DNA of 64,000 nt from Gavia stellata (lineage: Eukaryota; Chordata; Aves; Gaviiformes; Gaviidae): contig NC_082617.1 in NCBI RefSeq assembly GCF_030936135.1, forward strand, positions 1,112,001 to 1,176,000. Reading direction: 5' to 3'. Of this stretch, positions 10,034 to 21,200 are shown in pieces (position 1 is the stretch's first letter; every line of letters begins with the position of its first letter). The translations under genes and the position numbers were made by a program. The notes beneath the pieces were generated by a model. The model saw only the letters and a program-made list of their open reading frames with translations. It ran no database searches and was not told the origin of the DNA.

Positions 10034-13000
10034 CTACGGCTTCGTTTCTGGAAGGGAAAGAGAAGTGCTGAGGGGCTGGGGAGATGTCAGAGCCCAACGC
10101 CAGGGCTGGAGACCCACCTCTGCCTCCCCAAGCACCAACGACAAGTGATGGAGCTGTCCCCAGGGACCCCAGCCCTCACCCTGGGGTGTCCCAAACCAGC
10201 CCTCACCCCAGGAAACACCAATATAGACCCCACTAAGCCCAGCCTGACCCATGCGAGGGGTGAACGGGGCTTTGCTTTGCCAGGGTGCATCTGATGCCCA
10301 TCCTGGGTGATGGTCTGCCACCTCCTTGCCCTACACAAGGGCATGGAGGGACCATGTCCTGGGGGATGGTCTGGCATGGACCCCCCATGCCAGACCAGCC
10401 CCCCTGCGCTCCTGGGGCGGGACCACACAGCCGTGGTGCAGTGTGGATCCAGCCTGACATGCCCAGCCCACAGCCAGGTCACGGAGAACCCATGTGGTGC
10501 CCAGCGTGGGGCCAAGCCTGGCACGTGGGGGAACCCAGTGCATCGCCCAGGATCCGCAGCTCACCATCGAGGATGTGAAACTCATCTGCGGAGTCGCAAA
10601 ACCCTGCAAGAGAGAGAACCTGGAGCGGTCACACTGCCTGGGCGCTCAGGACCCCCTGGCCCTGCACCCCAGGGACAGTGTGGGACACAGCCCAGTCCTT
10701 GCACCTTGCACCGTTGTCCCTGGGGTGGCCGCAGCACGGGGACCCCAGATGTGGCCCTACTGTGGGTGCCATGGGGTCACAAGCTGCTCAAACCCATGTG
10801 GATGTGCCTCCCCCTCCCCATGCTGGAGGGGACAGTCCCCAGCCCCCACTACCGGGCCCCTCCTGGGCACAGCCCTCGCCGCGGGTGCCCCCTGCTCCCA
10901 GGGGACCGTGTGCCACCCACCGTATATGGGGAAGTAGTAGGTCACGTCTTCGCTTAGGCCCACAGCCCTGACGCGCTGCTCAAACTTGTCCACAACGGCG
11001 TCGCTGACCCGGCTGGTCCGTCCTGCGCAGGGAGGGAGATGCCATCAGTGGCCTCGAGCTCTGCCCCAAAGCCCCCCGTGTCCCCTGTGGCAAAGCTCAG
11101 GGCCAAGGGGTCTTTCAGCTCAGAGAAGCTGGCTACTGGCTTCACCCCACACAGCGTTTGGGGACAAAACTCTCTATCTGGGCACCAGGACACTCAGGGA
11201 GACCCCATCTCTGCCTCTGGGTGCTCCAGGGCTCCGTCGGGCATCCCCTGAGCCCACCATGGGTTTCCCACCCCTCTGCCGCCCCGTCCTTCATCCGCCA
11301 CAAGCCCCTGAGCACCAACCCACCATAGAGCTTGACGGAGATGCTCCGGCCCTTCTGGTAATAGAGGATAGCGTAACTGCTGTGGTCTGTCTCACCCACC
11401 ACCACGTCCACCTTGCTGCCATAGCCACGGCCTGGGAACGACAGAGGACAGCCCAGTTAGTCCCGGTTAACCCTGGTTAGCCCTGGCACCATCCAGGGGC
11501 CTCCTTTCACCATGAGCAGGGTGTACAAGGGGTGAAAATCAGGGGCAGATTGGGTGCAGCGCCACAGGGTGCCGTTCCGCACCAGGAGGCACTAGTCCGC
11601 AGCACTGCCTGGGATGGCACCCGGCAGAGACCCCAGAGGTGGGATACTGGGAGGGCACTGGGAGGGAGGACACTGGTACCAAAGCCCTGCCAAGAGCAGG
11701 AGTGGGGGCTCCAGCTCCGCAGTACCTGCAGCCCCCCTGCCACCCCAGCCCGGCCTCCCTCACCCTTCAGGAGGAAGTGTCCGTGGGCCTTGGCAGGGAG
11801 GTAGCGCTGTCTGATTTCCCAGCATATCCCGTCCCTGTACGGGAAGAGGAGGAGGTTGTCAGCACAGGCTGGGGAGGATCCAGCCCAGGTCCCTGCCCGC
11901 CCCGCTTGCCAGGGCACACACAGAACCTGTTTTCTTGGGACTTTATTTTCTCCCCAGGGAGATGCTGTGAAGGGATGTCCCAGAGCCCCGTGGAGACAAA
12001 GGGAGAGACACAGAGCCTGAAAACCTGCTGAACCCGAGGGGTCCTTACCCCCTCCCTGCAGCTCTGAGCCTGGCTCAGCCCCTCAGATCCCCCGGGGCCA
12101 GGGGGAAGCAACCATGGATTCGCTAAAGGCCCCCCCTCCTCAGCCATGCTGCCACTGGGGTGGTCCCGAGAGCCAGTCCCTAGCTGGGCAGTCATGGAGC
12201 AACCACGTGCCTGATCGGTGCCTCAGTTTCCCCAGCCTGGCTGCCCCCCACCCTGCCCAGCCTGGGCAGCCCAAGCCTACCCCGGGCTGGTGGCTGTGCG
12301 GGTGGCAGGGTGCCAGCCCTGCTGTGGCCAGGGCTTCTGCCACAGAACATCCCAGAGGACATCCCACCCAGCCTTTGCTCTGAGGCAGCTCTCTCCTCCT
12401 TGGAGCCTGTGGCTGGGGTACTGGTCCTGCACTGACCTGTCTGCAGCGTCCCTGTCTCACCCAGTGTTCCTGTCCCAGGGCGCTGGCCCTGCTCTGACCT
12501 GCCTGCAGCGTCTCTGTCCCTGCCAGCATCCCCCGTCCCACCCAGCGTCCCCCATCCTCATCTCAGGGCACTGGCCCTGCTCTGACCTGCCTGCAGCATC
12601 CTCGTCTCAGCCAGCGTCCCCCGTCCCACCCAGCGTCCCCCGTCCCCACCTCAGGGCACTGGTCCTGCTCTGACCTGCCTGCAGTGTCCCCGTCTCATCC
12701 AGCATCCCCTGTCCCACCCAGCGTCCCCTGTCCCCACCTCAGGGCACTGGCCCTGCTCTGACCTGCCTGCAGCATCCTCGTCTCAGCCAGCGTCCCCCGT
12801 CCCACCCAGCGTCCCCCGTCCCCATCTCAGGGCACTGGTCCTGCTCTGACCTGCCTGCAGTGTCCCCGTCTCATCCAGCATCCCCTGTCCCACCCAGCGT
12901 CCCCTGTCCCCACCTCAGGGCACTGGCCCTGCTCTGACCTGCCTGCAGCATCCTCGTCTCAGCCAGCGTCCCCCGTCCCACCCAGTGTCCCCCGTCCCCA

Positions 13001-14318
13001 TCTCAGGGCACTGGTCCTGCTCTGACCTGCCTGCAGCGTCCCCTTCCCATCCAGCATCCCTTGTCCCCATCCCAGGGCACCAGCCCTGCTCTGACCTGCC
13101 TGCAGCGTCCCTGTCCCTGCCTGCGGCCCCAGTGGCCGGCGTCACTCACAGCTTCCTGAAAGTGCTGATGGCCAGGCTCTGCCCATCCGGGACGGTCACC
13201 GTCACCGCCGTGGCCTCCAGCCGGTGGCTGTGCTCTGCCAGGTAGCTGCAGCGGGAGGCCATGCCGACCAGGAACCATCTCCCTGCAAGCTGCATGGCAT
13301 GAGGGTGGCACCGTCTGCCAGGTCACCACCCCGGGGTGCCACCATCCTGCTGCCCTGAGCACCCACCACCCCGAGCACCCTTCTTCCATGCTGTCTCCCC
13401 TCGCTTGGCACCTCTGCCCACAGCTTGCCCCCTTGGTGTGCCCATGGGGCACAACTGCCCTTGTTCAGAAGCCAGTGGGGTGGAGCAGGAGAGACAGGAG
13501 CCTGGCACGGGGACAGACTGGAGCAGTGGGGCTGCGGAGATGGGGTGCCCAAGGCATCCCCCCCACCCCACACTGCCAGGGAGGCTGCGAGTGCCCCAGC
13601 GCAGCTGTGTGGTGGGCAAGCACCCCGCTCCCATGCCCAGAGGCTGCAGCCCCGGTCTGGACCCCCCAGCAGAGCCCCAAGCTCAACCTGAGCCTCGGCT
13701 GGCGGCCGTCGCCAGCACCGTGGGGGGAAGCGAGTGCCGAAGCCAAAACCGGGAACGGCTGCACCAGCCCCGGAGCTGAGCACGGAGGTGGCTGTGGGAG
13801 CCGGGGGTCCGGCTGGACGGCGGCTGGCCAGGACGGGGGTCCCTGGCAAGGCCTTGGCCCCCGCACCCGCCTCGTGGGGCAGCTCTGCGGGCAGTGCTCG
13901 GGGGCCGAGCTGGGCTCCCGCTCCTGCGAGTGACCCCTGGCCGGGGTGCGGGGGCACAGGAGGGGGCTCAGGCCGGGGGACAGGCTGCGGGGGCAGCTCT
14001 GGAGGGGGGGACGCTGCGGGCCGGGGGGACACTGCGGGGTCAGAGCTGGAGGGGGACACACAGCGGGCCGGGCTGCAGCCCCCGCTGCCTCCCTGCGGCC
14101 CCAAGCTGTGGCCCCAGCCTCGCCGGGGGGGCACGGACGGGTGCCCACAGACCCGCCCGGCCCCGGCCCCTCACCTGGGGGAGGCTGAGCTCCGCCTGAG
14201 CCGCCACCTTCTCCAACGGGCTTTGGGGAGGGGGCAGCCGCCGCCCCGGCCCCCGCCCCAGCCCCGGCGGGGCCATGAGGAGCAGGCCGAGGAGCAGGAG
14301 GGTGCCCAGGGCCACCAT
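10034..14318 (-). CDS. C8G: Complement component C8 gamma chain (C8G), 205 aa
   Basis: Lipocalin subunit of complement C8, disulphide-linked to C8 alpha; part of the membrane attack complex. Secreted. Exons: 14175-14318, 13150-13289, 11764-11834, 11324-11431, 10921-11022, 10565-10603, 10034-10047, all GT/AG with consistent phases. Residues 1-21 form a signal peptide. G51-R52-W53 is the lipocalin motif. Cys62 (MASRCSYLAEH) aligns with human Cys60 (mature Cys40), the residue that bonds C8 alpha. STFRKLDGICW, the ETDHSSYAILY block and ISVKLY match human closely. Exon 6 ends GFCDSADEFHILD, and the last exon adds only ETKP. The intrachain pair is GIC with GFC. Human C8G is 202 aa. Intron 2 carries an 88-bp minisatellite. 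The ATG lies in a CpG island shared with FBXW5. Confidence 0.95.
12430..13110. repeat. 88-bp minisatellite with 176-bp higher-order period, C8G intron 2
   Basis: The core TCTGACCTGCCTGCAG recurs with GACCTG starts at 12434, 12496, 12584, 12672, 12760, 12848, 12936, 13024 and 13093. Spacings are therefore 62, then six of exactly 88, then 69. Adjacent units alternate between a GGTCCTG/CTCATCC form and a GGCCCTG/CTCAGCC form, so nearly identical copies are 176 bp apart. The array ends about 40 bp before the exon 2 donor. Confidence 0.92.
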
Positions 14319-14934
14319 GGTGCCGGTGCGGCCGGGCCCGCTCTGCCGGGAAGCGGCGGGGGCGGGAGGGCGGCGGGGTCAGGCGGGCACCGCGGCCGGC
14401 CTGGAGCCGGGCCAGGCGGGGGCCCGCGGGAGCTGCAGGCCAGGGTCGGCGGGGAGGGCCGCGGTCAAGGCCGGGGCAGGCCGGGGGTCCCCATGAGCTG
14501 AGCGGGGCAGGGCCGCGGGGGGCGCAGCGGGGCCCGATCCCGGGCGGGGGGGCCACAGGCGCGGGAGGGTCCCGGGCGGCCCCGAACCTGCGGGTGGTGG
14601 GGCGTGGCCTGTTGGAGTGGGGGCGTGGCCTGAGCAGGAGGGCGTGGCCTGATCGGGTGGGGCGGGGTCTGATAGGGCCGGGCGGGGCGAGGCGGGGTAG
14701 AAGTGCCGCTGTAGTGAGCGAGAGTGCCGCGCTCGGCTAGGTGCGCCTAGCGCGCTCTGCGGAGCTCTGGGCTCGAGCGCTCCGGCCTGCGGTAGAAAGC
14801 GGCGCGGTGATTGGAAGAGGGGGGGAAAAAAAACCACCGATAGGGGCGGGCGGAGCGGCGGAGCGGAAGTGCGGGGCGGGCAGGGCGGAAGTGCTGCGCG
14901 AGGGAGGCGGGGGCAGCGGAGCCGCCGAGGTGCC
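14319..14934. promoter_or_regulatory. Divergent C8G/FBXW5 CpG-island promoter
   Basis: About 0.6 kb between the C8G start codon (minus) and the probable FBXW5 first-exon donor GTGAGG at 14935. It is extremely GC- and CpG-rich with no TATA box. Two ETS/GABP-type sites (CGGAAGTG) lie at 14864-14871 and 14886-14893. Several GC and CACC-type boxes occur at 14601-14671. This layout fits a housekeeping promoter for FBXW5, with C8G transcribed from the same island. The FBXW5 first exon is non-coding and its start cannot be fixed. Confidence 0.65.
14598..14675. repeat. About 20-bp tandem GC/CACC-box repeat in the divergent promoter
   Basis: GGCGTGGCCTG occurs at 14601, 14622 and 14641, with a diverged copy GGCGGGGTCTG at 14661, so the period is 19-21 bp. 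Each unit carries a KLF/Sp-type GGGCGTGGC core, giving a row of putative binding sites spaced about two helical turns apart. Confidence 0.75.
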
Positions 14935-15120
14935 GTGAGGGGGCGGGGGCGGCCCGGGGCGGCGGGAGGGCACGGGGCCGGTGGTGCCGCGGGTCCCCGG
15001 GCGGACCGGCCGGTGTGAGCCCCCCCCGGGGCGGTGCGCGGGGCCCCCGGGGCGGTGCTGCGGGCGGCCGGGCCGGGCCTCACCTCACCCCCCCCCTTTG
15101 CTTCCAGGCGCGGCGGCAGA

Positions 15121-15201
15121 ATGACACGATGGACGCGGGCGGCGGCCCCCTCCTCCCCGACAGCGTCCTTTACGAGATCTTTCTCTACCTGGACCACGTA
15201 G
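15121..15201 (+). other. Overlapping out-of-frame upstream ORF at the FBXW5 start
   Basis: An ATG 8 nt before the FBXW5 initiator opens a 26-codon frame ending at TAG 15199-15201, inside the FBXW5 coding region. Its context (CAGAATGA) has an A at -3 but no G at +4. The FBXW5 ATG (ACGATGG) has an A at -3 and a G at +4. Translation of FBXW5 would need leaky scanning past the first ATG. Confidence 0.5.
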
Positions 15202-18200
15202 ACGTGCTCTCGGTGGGGCTGGTGTGCCAGCAGTGGCACGCCGTGGCCCGCGACGAGTTCCTCTGGAAGGAGCTCTTCTACCGCTACTACCGCATCTCCC
15301 GGGAGGTGCCCCGGCACCCAGGTGCGCTGGCGCGGGGGGACGGGGCTGGCGGGGCTGCCCGCGGGGCTGGCGGCCTTCCTGAACCTGCCCAGCAGGCAGG
15401 GCAGTCGCCCCGGGTCAGGGGACTGCTCGGCCCCGAGGCCTCCGGCGGCCCAGGGAGGCTGTTCCCCGGGTGATGGCACCCAAAACCTCCCGGCTGTGAG
15501 CCCAGAAGGGAAAATCCTCTCCCCCTTTGCAGCTCAACCCTCTGTGCTCTGGTGTCGAGGGTGATGGAGCCACTAAACCGTATCTCATTAGCAGTCTACA
15601 GGCTCGGGCGGTGATGTGCACGTGAAGGGCTCTGGAACTGCACAAACCCTTTAGAAAGGGGCGACAAATGGCTGAAAATGCTTTGACTTTCCCTTTTTTT
15701 CACGGAAGGGTGGTTTCTGAGCTCGCTCTAGGCAGGTGCTGTCTGGTAGCTACTGCACAGCTTGTCTGGGCACTGCTGCTGCTGAGGGAGATCCTGAGGA
15801 GACGCAGTGAGTCACTGTGTGCTGCTACATCACAGCCCAGTTGGATTCCATGATAATCACTGCTGGCTTTTCCTGATCAGGACTTCAGAGCAAGCCTCTG
15901 CTTCAGGCTCTGTCCCTTTCTTATCCAGACTAGGAAGAGCTGCAAGTACACATTAGCTGATCAAACTATTTCCATAAGACGTAGGCAGCAGCTGCAGCCT
16001 GGCTGTGGAGGAGAACGTGTGTGCCTGCTGTGTAGAGAGGGAAGTGGGTGTGCGGCAATTTAATTGTACAGTGGGCAAATGCTAAGGCAGCAGCTGACCC
16101 ACTTTGTGAGGGCAGGTCAGACTTGATCTTGGCGTCGACTGGCAGTAGGAAAATGACCCATTAACAGTCAGCAGCAACTGAGCCTAGCAGGGCCTTCTTT
16201 GGGTAGAGCTGTCGGCAGTCTCGGTGGCAGCAGTCGTACAATCACAGGTCTGTTCCCTGCTGAGTGTCAGGTGCTGGAAGCAGTTTGGGGTGGGCTGGAA
16301 GGGTAACCCAGTGCTGTCACACCAGCTGAGACAGGCCTTGGGGACCTGCTGGCAGGAGCCCTTACTGCCAAGTTGGGTCTCTCTTGGAGTCCGAAAAGCC
16401 TCTTCCCAGCGTGCTGCAGAGGTCCGGGAGGGCTGTGCTCTATCTTCTGCCCCAAGGATGTGCATGGGGTTCCCAGTGGTGGCCACAGCGGAGGCAGTTG
16501 GCGTCTTGCTCTCAAGTTGCAGTTGCCATAGAAGGATGGGAAGAAATGCCAAGGATCGAGTGGGAGTCTGTCTCTGTGCAGTGGGTGCACCCATCAGCGC
16601 AAAAGCGCTCTGAGAAGAGATGAGATGTGGATGGGATGGCTCGGGCTGCATGACTTCACTTGCGCACACCCTGAGAGCTCCATGGGGTTGAGGGCGTTAT
16701 CTTTAGGTTTTATCCGAGGCTCTTTGACCAGGCTCATTCACTTCCAGCCTCCTGGAGTTAGTAAGCTGCCAGCCCTGCTCTTTAATGCTAATTGGGATTG
16801 AGCAGTCAGTGTAACTCAGTAACGTATTCGGGCACCTCCCAGGCTGCACTTCTGGAGCTGTGAAAATCCTCCACGAGGCATTTGGGGCAGGGGGTGGCTG
16901 GCACGCCCAGGAAGGGGCTGAAGCAGGAGTTTAGGAAGTCCCCTGCCAACCTGCCTGCCCTGAGCAGCTCTGTGGTTTGGGGAACGGTAGCCAGTGGGTC
17001 TCGTAAGAGGTAATGTTGGGGTTGCTTGACCAGATGGGATCTGTCCAGACTGCTTCCCAGCCAGATGGGCCAGAATAGGGAGCTTCAGAGGGGGATGAAG
17101 CCCCCAGCCTAGTGAGCAATGGTGGGATGTCTTGGCAGCAAGTGTTCCCTGCCTGCAGGAGCAGGTGCTTCCTGGGCTGCAGCGAGTTCCAAAAAAAAAC
17201 CCTTCAGTCCTGTTCAGTGTAACTAGGGAAATTGGACCTTATCCATATACATGTCTAATCCTCTTTGCTTCCTTGGGATTTGCTGCTGCAGCTGTATGTT
17301 GCCTTACCAGGCACTTCATTAAAAATCCCGTTTATTTATCTCTTTATTGGCCGCCAGTGTGCCTTCTCTGAGTGTGCTCCAGGCTCTTCTACTGCAGGGC
17401 TCCACTTCTGTCCTGGCATGCTGCGTCCAGCTCTCATTATTCTCTCGTTTTCTCTAGTCTCTTATCTCATGGAGACGATTTTTTTTTCCTCGTACCCTTT
17501 CTGGAACCTTCTTAGTTCTGTGTTAGACAAGATAAAGATAATCAGAGCAGAGCCCGGTACCCTGAGGAGCAGCTTCCCTCTCATCACATGATAGATTTGT
17601 TTACGTTGTGCTGAAGCACGTCTGCAATTCTGATGGCTGTTTTGTCCTTAGCAAGGTTTTTTGTTAGATAGCTAACAGCTATGCCCTGGATGTTTCTTGC
17701 GGTGGCTGTACTGGTGTAGAAAGTAGTGACATGGTGTGGAGTTGCGTGTTTACTGGAAGAAAAGATTCTCTGTGTGTGGGAGTGGGGAAGCTACTGAGAA
17801 AAACATTAAGTCCTGCTAACTTGGCTGAAGCCCTAAGGACCTTGGCCCCAGCAGAGCTCCTGGTGTTGCTAGCAGCAGTCAAGGCTGTGCTTTATTAAAG
17901 ACTGATTCTGCGGTTGCCGAGTTTAGCTCATGCCTGTCACTTCCCCCCACTTATATTCCTGTCCCATGTCCCTGCTCGTGTGTTACAGCTGCTGTCTCCT
18001 GGTACGACGAGTTCCAGAGGCTCTACGACACCATCCCTTGCGTGGAAGTGCAGGCCCTGAAGGAGCACAATGACCAGGTTTTGCACCTCAGCTTCTCACA
18101 CTCCGGCTGTTTGTTTGCATCGTGCTCCAAAGACTGTACAGTCAAGGTAAAGTGGTAGCCTCCCCTGCACAACCCTTCCAGCTTTGATTTAGTGGGGCTT

Positions 18201-21200
18201 AGCTGCGAGAGCAGCCTTTAGGAAGTCTGTGGAGAGGAGAGGTTTGACCAGGTGTCCCTAGACTAAGGCTGGTTCCTGCAGATGCTGAGTTATTCTCAAA
18301 GCCACAGAACTAATGACTCTTGCAAGTGTAGCCTTGAGGGCTGTGGATTCCAGCTCCAGCCCGTGTGAAGGTGGCAGAGGTGCCTGCCTGGCTCTGGTTG
18401 CTGTCTAGGTGCAAAGCAGTCCCATTGTGCTGTGGGTCTAACAAAGATTGTGAAGATAATGATCCACTGCAGAAGTTGTCTTGCATGAGTGGTTGTCTTG
18501 GGAGAAATCTCTCTGAACATGCTGAAAAATCCAGCTGTGACAGTACCATTCACTGCCTGAACACCTTGTCTGCTGGCTGATGGAGAAGCGGTCCTGCGTT
18601 TAGCCTCTTTCCAAAGCTGTTGGCCATTTTCTGTCAGGGGAATTGACAGGGAAATCAGGACTGGGAGGCAGTTAAATAGGATCTTTGATACTGTTTTTTT
18701 TTTTTTTCTTGTCCTGGTGAGTGCTGGCAGAACAGATAAAGTGGAACCGCTCTCAGGCTTCTCAACAGCTTCCTGACTGTTTGTCCATCTGTCTGTAGAT
18801 CTGGAGCAATGAGTTGGACATCTCCCTGCAGCACAGCTCCAACATGAGGCCGTACAACTGGAGCTACACGCAATTCTCCCAGTTCAACTCCGATGACTCC
18901 CTCCTTCTGGTGTCAGGTGTCTTTGTGGGGCCTCACAACTCCTCATCAGGAGAGATTGCTGTAATCAGCATGGGTAAATACCACCCTTGCCTTCACTGGG
19001 GCTTCTGGGAGGTGTGAAATGGTGGGTGCTGGGGTTCCTTTCCTCTTTGGGTGTGCAGTGGCCTTGGCCTCTGCTTGTCCTGCCTTCCACCATCTGTGCA
19101 AAGGAGTCCCAATCGCAGTTTCATAGGGTAGACTTTCTGGATAGCCTTAACTCTGCTCGGGTCACCATGACATCACCTAAAGGCAGTGTGGCATATATTT
19201 CTCAGTTAACTTCTGTTCTAAGTCACAGTCTGGGCAAGGCAAGAGTTATCTCCGTTACCTGTTGTCTTGAAGCCACTGTTTCTGACTCAAGTGGTGCTAG
19301 TCCCACCCTAAGGTCTCACGTGGCTTTCTGAGGTGCGTTCACCTGTGTCTGCTTCACCTCTTCTGCTGCAGTTCTGTGAAACCCACTAATTCCAACTGCG
19401 TTTTCTCACCACCAAAAATTGAGGAGTGCTGCTAAATGCACAGCTTTCTTGCTCAGAAAGGCCCTGAGCCCCAGGGGCAGGAGTGAGGAAGTTCTGTACG
19501 TGTTTGACTTGTTCTTGTCCTTGGGGTTTCTGCTTTGGGCCATGCTCGGAGAAAGGCTGTGGGATTAGATTGCTCTCTGGTCTGGCTCTGTCTGGCTGCC
19601 CTTTAATTTTGGTTTCCCTTGTGCATGCTCTCCCCACACATCTCTGTTGAAGATAGAGATAATCTATTTCCATGGTAGTGACTGGAACTGGATGGTGGTT
19701 GGGCAGTGTCCACTCAGCTTGCAAGTGGAGGTGCTGCATCAGTGCCTCTCCTGCGGAGACTTGAATCCACTTCTCGTGTCTGCTGTCACAGTTTCTCCAG
19801 AGCCCTTGCTGGGAGGCATCGCCTCACTCTCGTGTTTCCCCTCCCTTCCAGAGAACTTCACGCTGCTTTCCAGGGTGAGGAATAAACCCTATGATGTGTT
19901 TGGCTGCTGGCTGAATGAAACCAACTTGATATCTGGCAATCTGCATCGGATTGGGCGTATAACTTCTTGTTCTGTGCTGTGGCTGAACAACGCTTTCCAG
20001 GTGAGGTGCCTTTGTTCCAGCTCCACAGGCAGTGCAGCTTCCCACTGGCTCCTGGGGGAGGAAAAGCTGCAGAGGGAAAGCTGCCCAGTCCTCCCGTCCT
20101 CCCTGTTTGTCTCCTCTGACTTGCCCTCAGGATCTTGAGCTTGAGGCAATCCTTGCATGAGGTATCTCCACACTCGGTGTTGTGGTACCCATTACAATAT
20201 TCTAACTACCCTCAGATTACATTAACTCTTGCCCCATTAATTGGGATGAGGAGTCGACTGCAGTGCCCTAGAGTGTGTGTTGCTCAACAGGAGAGTAGTT
20301 GAACCACAGCAGGATTTCCGAGGTCCTTGGCAGTATGAAGCTGTGCCTGGGATGGCCGTAGTCTGGCATGTATCTGAGCAATGGCTGTTCTCCCACTTGG
20401 CAGCTCGGAGTGTTGTTCCCAGGAGCCAGAGGCAGCTGAGAGGCTGAGCTCAGCCCTGCCTGTCCTTGCTGACATTTCTGTGGGCCAGGTGCTGTCTCTG
20501 ATGAGACCTGGAGATCAGTGTGTGCTGGCCTTAGACTGCTTGTTTGCTGCTTGTTCATTCTCTGGCATTTATGCTGCTCAGACGTGTTCCTCTTCCATGT
20601 TTTGCCTCTGTCTCAACGTCACAGCTGCACATCCTGGCATTTTGTGTTTTTTAACATGAACAATTGCTTCTGGTCTCCGGTGAAATCCTCTGGTAGCAGA
20701 GACCCTTCCTGTAACAACATCTCTGTGCTGCACTGACGCTACAGCGTTAACTCTTCCATCGCCAAGAGGCGAGGCAGGACCTTGCCCACTTTGACAGGGG
20801 GTATTGAAGTTTGGCCGCAGACTGCCAGAGCAGTTAGGCAGGAAGAGACCTGTTGCTTGTGTCTGGGAGCAGATAACCAGGCTGCTCCTGCTGAGGGGTA
20901 CAGGCAAACTTCAGGAGCACAGCGGTCCTCTGCCTCCGCTGGTTGCAGGCCAGCAGGATGGCACTTCACGTTCCACCTGGATTTATCACAGAGGCCTGTT
21001 CCCGAAATTGTTGTAAAGTGCTGAGCAGCACCAGCTAATGACCTCAGGTGGGGGGGTGTCAGTGAGGCTACCTGGCCTCTGTGTTTCCCAGCTCCGCTGT
21101 TGTCTGCCTGCAGGAGCTTTTTGTCTTGGTGTTCCCACCTCCAAGATGGGAAGGAGCGCAACGAAGCTGGCCAGCCTCTTGGGCCAGTTCTCATGGTCAG

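Noticed and set aside
12430-13110. Regular repeats that might suggest a CRISPR-like array
   Set aside because: The units are contiguous tandem copies without unique spacers, and they lie in an intron of a vertebrate gene. It is a minisatellite.
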